From Ligula intestinalis (lineage: Eukaryota; Platyhelminthes; Cestoda; Diphyllobothriidea; Diphyllobothriidae), in NCBI GenBank assembly GCA_036362985.1, contig JAYGXS010000004.1, positions 47,842,377 through 47,906,376 of the forward strand: a stretch of DNA of 64,000 nt, written 5' to 3'. The notes beneath the pieces are model-generated. The model did no database searches, was not told the origin of the DNA, and saw nothing but the letters and a program-made list of their open reading frames with translations. The stretch's first letter is position 1. The number at the start of each line of letters is the position of its first letter. The position numbers and the translations under genes are program-made. Positions 57,033 to 64,000 of the stretch are shown here, piece after piece.

Positions 57033-58850
57033 ATGGACGAAAAGCCTAAGGAAGAGGATTCTAACGAAGATGGTCAGGCAGAAGTCAAATCCTCGGATGT
57101 CCACGTCGGCTCTAGTATGTCAAACTCTGTTAGTCTTTCTAGTCATAAAGATAAGGCAGATTTACAGGCCAAAATGGCCCAGCTCGAAAAAACTTGACTG
57201 ATAGAGCAAGCTAGATCGAAGCCCATAATAAAGTCACGGGAAGAATCGGGAAATGAGTCTGATCACGAAAAACCTGCAGAAAAAATCGAGCCTGTGGCTC
57301 GTCATGTAGCCGAGTGCACGAGGAAAAACGAACGTCTAGAAGAAAGTGGTCGTGGGATAAAACCGCGTGGGGATTCAAACGGAGTCCATGCGATGATTCG
57401 GGTAGTGGCTAGTTTAGAATTGCCTAAAGTTGAATTGTGTAATTTTGAAGGCAATCCCATACACTATTGGAAGTTCGTCCGTCAGTTTGGGGTTTATGTG
57501 GAAAGTAAAGTGGAAGATCCCGGGCAGAGGCTGCTATACTTAACACACTATTGCCGAGGAGATGCGAAAGCAGCGATTGAAGAGTGTGTCATGCTACCTT
57601 CTTCCATGGCATACGAATGAGCGTGGACAATTCTTAGAGATATGTTCAGCCAGCCGCACATCGTTGCACAGTCCCTTCTCGAGGGACTGTTCAGTCAGCC
57701 ACGACAGATTCCACATACGGGAAAGTCAATTTTTGACTTCTACATTAAAATGGAGGGTTGCGAAATCGCACTCACGCAGACGAATTATGTGTCCGATTTA
57801 CACTCCCTAAATGTATTGGAGCGAATAGTGCGTTCCCTACCTTACACAATGCAGAACCAATGGGCTGAAGTAACCGATCAGATATATAGTAGAGGTAAAG
57901 ACCCAAACTTTACCGATCTTATGGATTTTTTGGACCAGGGTGCGAGGATAGCCAGAAGTCAGTTTGGGCAGCTTGCGAGGGAGGGGGAAACTCGTTATCG
58001 TCAAAATCCTTCAAATACTAACTTCCAACACCAAAGGCGTTGAGTTCCTGCCACTTTCTTAGCCGTTGCTGATGCCACGCCAAGTTCCCAGCCTTGTTTT
58101 ATATGTTCTCAAACACACAAGGTGGCGACTTGCCCCCGTTTATTATCCATTAGTGTCACAGATAGATAAAATTGTATGCGCGAACACAAGGCATGTTTTG
58201 TCTGTCTCGATAATACGCATTTTGCCTCGATGTGCAGGTCAAAGGAAAATTGTGAGTGTACAGGACGTCATCATACGCTCCTGCACGCAGGACGATCGGG
58301 AGACAATCGACGGGTATTGCGAGACGAGGGAGTTTGTGCCCTGACTAGAGTCTCGTATGTACCAGCACGACTAGGAGTTGTTCCTATCAAGCTAGCAACA
58401 CCGACTGGAACAATCGAAACGTACGCATTCTTGGACAGTGGCTCTGATGTCATGCTAATGAAACGAGAGCTACTAGTTGACAATGGAGTCTTCACCAAGG
58501 CAACGGCATCGACGATCAACACCTTAAGTGGGTCTATCGAATGTAGTTTGGAAGTCAAAGACCTCAGAGTGCTACCCGTGAATGAGAATGAGTCAGTTGA
58601 AATCTAAAGGGCTTTAGTAGTTGAAGACCTGCCAATGCGCCCGGAACCATCGATCAAGAAATTGGCATCTTCGTGGTCAAAGGTATAATGTTCGACGAGC
58701 TCACAGACTGTGAAGTCGGCATACTTATCGGTAATGATGTAGTGGAAGCTCATTGGGTACTTGACCAACGCCTAAGTGGAAAAAGGGAATCGTTTGCCGA
58801 GAAAACTTTGCTCGGCTGGATGTTGCTTGGGTCTTGACGCGAGAAGTTAG
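57033..58850 (+). pseudogene. BEL/Pao retrotransposon gag-protease, with stops
   Basis: One frame from ATG 57033 to 58607, interrupted by TGA near 57195, TGA at 57618-57620, TGA at 58041-58043 and TAA at 58167-58169. Motifs: LPKVELCNFEGNPIHYWKFV and DPGQRLLYLTHYCRGDAKAA (BEL/Pao gag), zinc-knuckle-like CFICSQTHKVATC and HKACFVC, and the aspartic protease site FLDSGSDVML. After a frame change come EVGILIGNDVVEAHWVLDQR and TLLGWMLLGS, conserved in the protease-RT linker of this superfamily. Retroelement capsid, nucleocapsid and protease; inactive. Confidence 0.88.
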
Positions 58851-59920
58851 AACATAACGCCACCTGTCATTGTATTGTCAATCACGAGTGGGATGTGAAG
58901 CCAGAGGAAGGCTAAGATGAATTAGATAGATCAGAAGTGAAGCCAGATAACCGCAATGCGGAGCTAGAACTATTAATTCTCGTCGATGAGCCTAAAAAAT
59001 AACTCGTTGGAGCTAAATTGAAAAACCCGAATGTGGATATGAAGGTAGAAAAGCGTTTGGTGGATAGTCAGAAAATGGAGCTAGACAGAAGTGAAGTGGA
59101 GCCAGTCTCCTGTGACTCTCCATGCCGAGCGTGAAATAGATCCCGTAAGAGCTAACATGAAAGGCCTGCATGCGAATGTGGAGGTGCCCCAGGTAAATAT
59201 GGATTTATATGAGTCAGGTGACGAGGAACTGACTTCTGCGGATAGTGACGTGAATGTAGACCCGAATTTGGGCGGGGATTTCGGTTCCAAGATTGGCAGC
59301 ATCGGCGAAGTGGGTTGATTCAAGGAAAAGGGTCCACTGTATCATCAGAACATGGGAAAATCAGCGTCGCCGGAGTTTGCTGGCGATGTTCCCGAGATTT
59401 TTGTTCATGCTCCCGTGTATTTGTCGTCCTACCCTGCATCCGTTTCTATTGATCTACCTAGTATTTCTTTAACTTCGGCTCATTTTGTGTTCGATTGCAT
59501 TGCTGACCCTCAGTTACGGTCGGGTCACGATTACTACGCCGGTCGGAACGATAGTTCTGGTTCTGCCCTACGTGAGGGCTCACCTCCACCGACTGTTACG
59601 GGTTCTCAACTGTCATCCCCTGTTCCCACTGGAATGTTGGCTGACCCTGCGTCAATTGAAATGACTTTAGCAGTTGAGAACTCGGCACTGCGCATGAAAC
59701 CACTTTGAAAGGGGCTCAAATAACACCACTTACACCAAAGAGTTTGGTACGGAAGCGAAAGAACTGGGGGCTGCTCCTCATTAAAGATTTAATGAAACGA
59801 TATCACGTGAGCGAGAAACAAGCCCGTTATTTGGCGGGTGTTTTTTGGCGTTGTTGGACGAAAGAATACTTCCCTGCACTTCTGCTAGGTTTTTCATGGC
59901 TTCGAGTGTCTTGAGGGCCG
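58851..59920 (+). pseudogene. BEL/Pao remainder: polymerase missing, integrase C-terminus kept
   Basis: No RT, RNase H or integrase core can be found. Instead there are short acidic frames (59091-59318) and a Ser/Pro-rich frame (59352-59708). Then SEKQARYLAGVFWRCWTKEY at about 59810-59875 matches the C-terminal integrase motif of BEL/Pao elements (QYL..VFWRRW.KEYLP). The element is therefore an internal-deletion derivative, possibly with foreign sequence in place of pol. Confidence 0.65.
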
Positions 59921-60301
59921 AGAATGCGCGAAGTGGCCACAATGGGTCGCTGGATGGTGCTAAGTCGGCTAGTTACAGCCCGTGTAGAGAAGAATGGCGG
60001 GGGACGTTCAGAAAGTGGGCGTTTGAATGACCTTTCTTAGAACATGACCGATTGGGATTGATTTAGAATGAGGTAGAGTAACTTGAGAACGGTGGGCGGC
60101 ATTGTGAAGAGAGATATTCGTTAGATTTGCTTATTGGAGGATAGGTAGTAAAACGGAGTAGTAGACGTGGTGCTAGAGGCACGAGCAAATAATGAATTAT
60201 TTTCACTAATGACTAGTTATGTGCTTTGCAGGAGCTGAGTGTAGGTGAATTACAAGAGCCGACGTGGATGGTACGTGGAGAATTGGCGGGCAGTGTCATT
60301 T

Positions 60302-60358
60302 CCAGTTGAACATTTTGTAAAGTCTCCACGTCCATTTCCAGCGACTTCCTGCTAGACC
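60302..60358. repeat. 57-bp direct repeat shared with 55919-55974
   Basis: Both contain CTCCACGTCCATTTCCAGCG followed by ACTTCCTGCTAGACC, preceded by related AGTTGAACA/AATTGAACA text. The two copies bracket the BEL/Pao remnant and could be the surviving part of its LTRs, though the match does not extend further. Confidence 0.6.
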
Positions 60359-60599
60359 CTCATCCACCTAAACCCGCAAACTGCTACATACCTTCTAGCC
60401 TCCTCCCATTCCTCCTAAACGGCCCAGAAGCTTGTTTTGGTCTACCCTCTCCTCCTTTTCCCATGCCAGAAAGTGAGGCCCCTAGATATATCTGACCTTA
60501 TCAGGCATCCATGATTGGCTTCCCATATACAAATAGCTCCAAAACTGTCAGTACTTATTCCCCAAATAACAGTGGCCTACAGTTAGCCTATCAACCTCC

Positions 60600-63490
60600 A
60601 AATTCTTTTTTATGAATAACAATGGCCATAATCCTGCCACTCGAAACACACTAGATGTCATAGTGCTTAATGCCAGGTCTGTTATAAATAAAATGGCTCA
60701 ACTTTGAGCTACCGCTTTCGAGATGATGCCCGATGTTATGTGCATAACAGAATCTTGGACCCATCCAATCATTTCTGACTCCTCCCTTATCATAGATGAG
60801 TATGATCTCTATCGTCATGATTGCATAAAAAGCGTGGTGGTGGTTGTCTTCTCTATATTAGAACGTCATTTAGGCACTTTACGATTTTTTTAAATAGCAC
60901 CTCCTTCTCTGGAAATTACTGTTTCGCTTACATTATCCTGTCGCCCCGGCAAAAGGCGATTATCGGATGTGTATATAATCCTCCTAACTCTTCATCTGAA
61001 GAAGATGCAAATCTGTGTGAGATATTCAAATTTATTTCAGAATCCACTCTGAAAGTTAAAATTAATGCTGGAGATTTTAATTTTCCTGAAATTGACTGGA
61101 TTTTAAACTGTTGTCCACCTAGATTTCAGCCTTTCCTAGATACCATTAATTGTTCTAACTGATCTCAACTGGTTCGTTCCCCAACAAGACAGAATCATAT
61201 CCTAGATCTGATTTTTACAAACGGTATTGCTCGCCTCTTCGTTGAATTTAAGCAGGACATCTTCCAAAGTGATCACACATTAATTTACTGTTGTCTTCCG
61301 CTTCCTTCTACGGAAAAGGCTAGTGCTGGTCGTACCTATCATGCTTATGACCTCACAGACATTAGCTTACTCAACAATCTTCTTGACTCATTAGACTGGC
61401 AGAGTCTCTCCTCCATTAACGACGCTGCATATCTTGCTGAACTCATGTCGGTCGTTTCTAATAAAATGCTGGAATTTGTGCCCACTAAAATTGCGAAACC
61501 CTACGCACCAGAATCGACCGGCCCTCATTTTCTTGTGCCCCGACTAAAGAAATTGAGGAAGCAGCTGAAAGATTAATCCAGTAGTTCGCTGCCTGTGCCT
61601 CTAAGGATCGCCGAGATCTTCCAATTAGCGTCCAAGATTCGTCTGGCGCGTGACCAGCACAGGGAATCTTGCGCCCTGAGCGAGTCAAACTCTGCAAAAT
61701 CGGTTGCACATCTGTTTCGTCGTAGGTCCTCCGCAAAACTAGGACTTGAAATACCCCCATTGCTTAATGAAAATAAAACATTTGTACTTGACGAGTCTGA
61801 CAAGGCTGAATTGTTAAATGCTTTCTTTGCAAAGCATTTTAAGACAGAATCCGAACCAGTCACGTCGTTTCAACCATACACAGACAATACTCTCGGGAAC
61901 ATTAATTTTACCATAGAACTAATTCGAAAGCATGTAATTTGTCTAAAAACTCGCACTCTTCGGGAACTGATGGTATCCCCAATTCAGTTATCAAAATAGT
62001 GTCGACCTTTTCCAAATTACTTAGCCATATATTTTCAGTCTATCTCTCAAATGGTTTCTTTCCTGACACTTGGAAGACATCCATTATTCTTCCATTCTTT
62101 AAGTCAGGATCTCGTTCGGACATCAATAACTACCACGATGTTCATAAACTCCGGCACTAGCCAAACTTCTGGAAAAGATAATTTTTAATCAAATTTTCGA
62201 TTTTTGCTTAGAAAACAAGCTTTTAAGCGACTCGCAGTATGGTTTTCTACATGGAAGATCATGCGAGACTTGTAACTTAGCTTTTCAGAACCACGCCACT
62301 TCCCTCCGTAACGAGCGAAAATCTGTGGTTGTTATCTGCTTTGACCTGAGCAAAGCCTTTGACAAGGTACCGCACAGACGGCTTCTGGTAAAATTGGAAG
62401 CCATTGGCATCCGTACCCCTCTCCTCGACTTCATCGGTTCCTACTTGTCTAACAGCAGCCAGAAGGTCCTGGTAGGTGATAGTTACTCCACTGTTCAGCT
62501 GATCATGAGTGGCGTTTTTCAAAGCACTGTCTTGGGTCCTTTACTCTTCATTCTATACATTAAAAAAATTTCGACTGTTTTAAAAAATTCAACAATCTCA
62601 TTTATGCAGACGACCTCAAATGCATATACTCATTTTCTAAGGACAGGGCAAGTATTTGCGTTGAAAAATAAATGCGAACCTTCTTACACTCTCACGTTGG
62701 AGTGCTACCTGGCAGATGGGATTCTCTCCATCCAAGTGTAGTTTCATGTGTTTCGGGCCCGCCAAGCTTCCCCGTCCTCTAGTCTTTCAAAATACTCCAC
62801 TTTTAGAACGATTCACCATAAAAGACTTAGGTATAAGCTTCACAAGTAAACTAGCATTGTCGCCTCATGCGGATCGAATATCTGCGAAGGCTGCACAGAT
62901 ATGTGGTTTTTATATCACATACGTTCTTTCTGCTGGAAATAAAGTTAAAACTTTATCGCATGTATGTTCTATCTATCCTAGAATACTGCTGTCCCCTCTT
63001 TGGCCTAATGAATGCTTCTGACCGCGGTAAGATTGATAATGTTAAGAGGATATTTACTCGCAAAATATTCGGTCCTCCGCGATCCACATTTTCTTATACG
63101 GAGAGATGTCAGTTAGCGAACAGGACATTGCCTTGGGTCAGAACAATCGTAGTGGGCCTCTGCTTCCTTTTTCGCGCTTGCTCTACCCATAACCTCCCAC
63201 GAATCAACGCTCTCATTCCCGCAGTTAGACCTTATGCCACTCGTTATTCCTTTAGGATAATCGCACCCCTCTTTAGCTCCATTTCGAAACATTCTCACTT
63301 CTTTGCCTCCAAATATGCCTTCCTCTGGAATAATATTCCCCTCGAAATTAGGCTGTCGTCAAACTTAGCAGTTTTCAAAGTCAAATTACGTATACACTTA
63401 ACTTTGGAAGGTATAAAGGCCTTGTTATTCGTCTCCTTCCCAAACACACAACTTTCGGACTTTGAAAAGTGTCCCCCTGGTATCTGATGT
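60600..63490 (+). pseudogene. CR1-like LINE, nearly full ORF2 with stops and frameshifts
   Basis: AP endonuclease motifs: VIVLNARSVINKM, CITESW and INAGDFNFPEIDW (60640-61160). RT motifs: SSGTDGIPNSVIK, ICFDLSKAFDKVPHRRLLVK, GVFQSTVLGPLLFILYI, then YADDLK in a different frame (YADD at 62603-62614). C-terminal part: LEYCCPLFGLM...VKRIFTRKIFG and FLWNNIPLEIRLSSNLAVFK. At least six stops or frame changes, including one between the RT box B/C region and YADD. Layout and motifs fit the CR1/jockey group; no poly(A) tail seen. Confidence 0.85.
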
Positions 63491-64000
63491 GGTTATGTTT
63501 AGATAAAAAAAATTTCCATATATTTCTAGTTCTTCCTCTTTTGAGTAATATTTGCAACGATGTTTCGTTCACTTCTCTGTCCATTCATCATTGCCGTTTT
63601 CTGCATTCTCCGTTTTACAACCCTGACGATAGGCTTCATAGTCTTTAGTCCTGCTCATGGCGGTTCTGCTTTTTTCGCCATGTCGTCACTGGACTCCGCA
63701 GTCTACAAGGTCGCATCTCCGGCGTTTAGTTGACGATCACGTGACCTCTGCCGTTCACACACTTGTCGACCCTGTTGTCCGCGATGGCCTCTTACGGTCT
63801 CACCTCCCTGATGGTTGATCATGAAGCCAGTGGGGTGGTGTTGCAGTGGTGAACGACAGCCTCTGCTGTTATATGATTTCTCCAATTGCACGAAGCGATT
63901 CCAACCCTCATACGTTCTCATCAACAGTCCTGTCTCATTTGCGCTACAATCGATCCTCTCAACCAACCCCCTTAATTTTGTTGAAGCAGTTTTTTCTCCT
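63491..64000. other. Right edge, nothing recognised
   Basis: 3' flank of the LINE. An 87-residue minus-strand frame at 63703-63966 has no recognisable domain. Confidence 0.4.

Overview
This is nuclear DNA of an animal and most likely of a parasitic flatworm (Neodermata: tapeworm or fluke). It holds two multi-exon genes with canonical GT-AG introns, several introns of only 32-41 bp next to introns of 1-3 kb, and a dense load of Penelope-like, BEL/Pao and CR1-like retroelements, tRNA-derived SINEs and short inverted-repeat elements. Micro-introns at the 5' end of genes, with introns growing toward the 3' end, are typical of flatworms. The species cannot be told from the window.

The two cellular genes are both chromatin factors and lie head to head. 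On the minus strand, from 39567 down to at least 12306, is a KDM5-type (JARID1/Lid) histone H3K4 demethylase. I could join 20 exons in consistent phase, giving at least about 1521 residues: JmjN, ARID, PHD1, JmjC with its iron ligands intact, C5HC2 zinc finger, PLU-1-like helical region, and the start of a second cysteine-rich module. The 3' end is unresolved. On the plus strand, 40106-45449, is RUVBL2 (Reptin/TIP49b), complete in 8 exons and 479 codons. Only about 540 bp separate the two start codons, so they probably share a bidirectional promoter.

The rest is largely mobile DNA. From 1 to 9 kb: the edge of a satellite-like repeat, a SINE, a piggyBac-like MITE, and a decayed Penelope-like element on the minus strand. 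From 9 to 39 kb: the KDM5 exons, with introns carrying SINEs, a tandem ~368-bp repeat, three inverted pairs of Penelope-type terminal repeats, two TA-flanked MITEs, an intronic hairpin and a LINE remnant. From 45 to 64 kb, beyond RUVBL2: two related solo LTRs, a Penelope-like element with reverse transcriptase and GIY-YIG endonuclease, a BEL/Pao element missing its polymerase, and a nearly complete but broken CR1-like LINE.

The most interesting layer is a set of hammerhead-ribozyme-like motifs. One follows the Penelope-like ORF (54382-54425). Related, more decayed ones sit in the inverted terminal-repeat pairs near 11.3-11.8, 21.2-21.4 and 29.2-29.4 kb. A second architecture lies in the ~368-bp tandem repeat (13564-13618, minus strand), and a decayed relative lies in a tRNA-headed SINE near 4.76 kb. 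The other point needing attention is an apparent one-base frameshift in an A8 run (29783-29790) inside the KDM5 C5HC2 exon.
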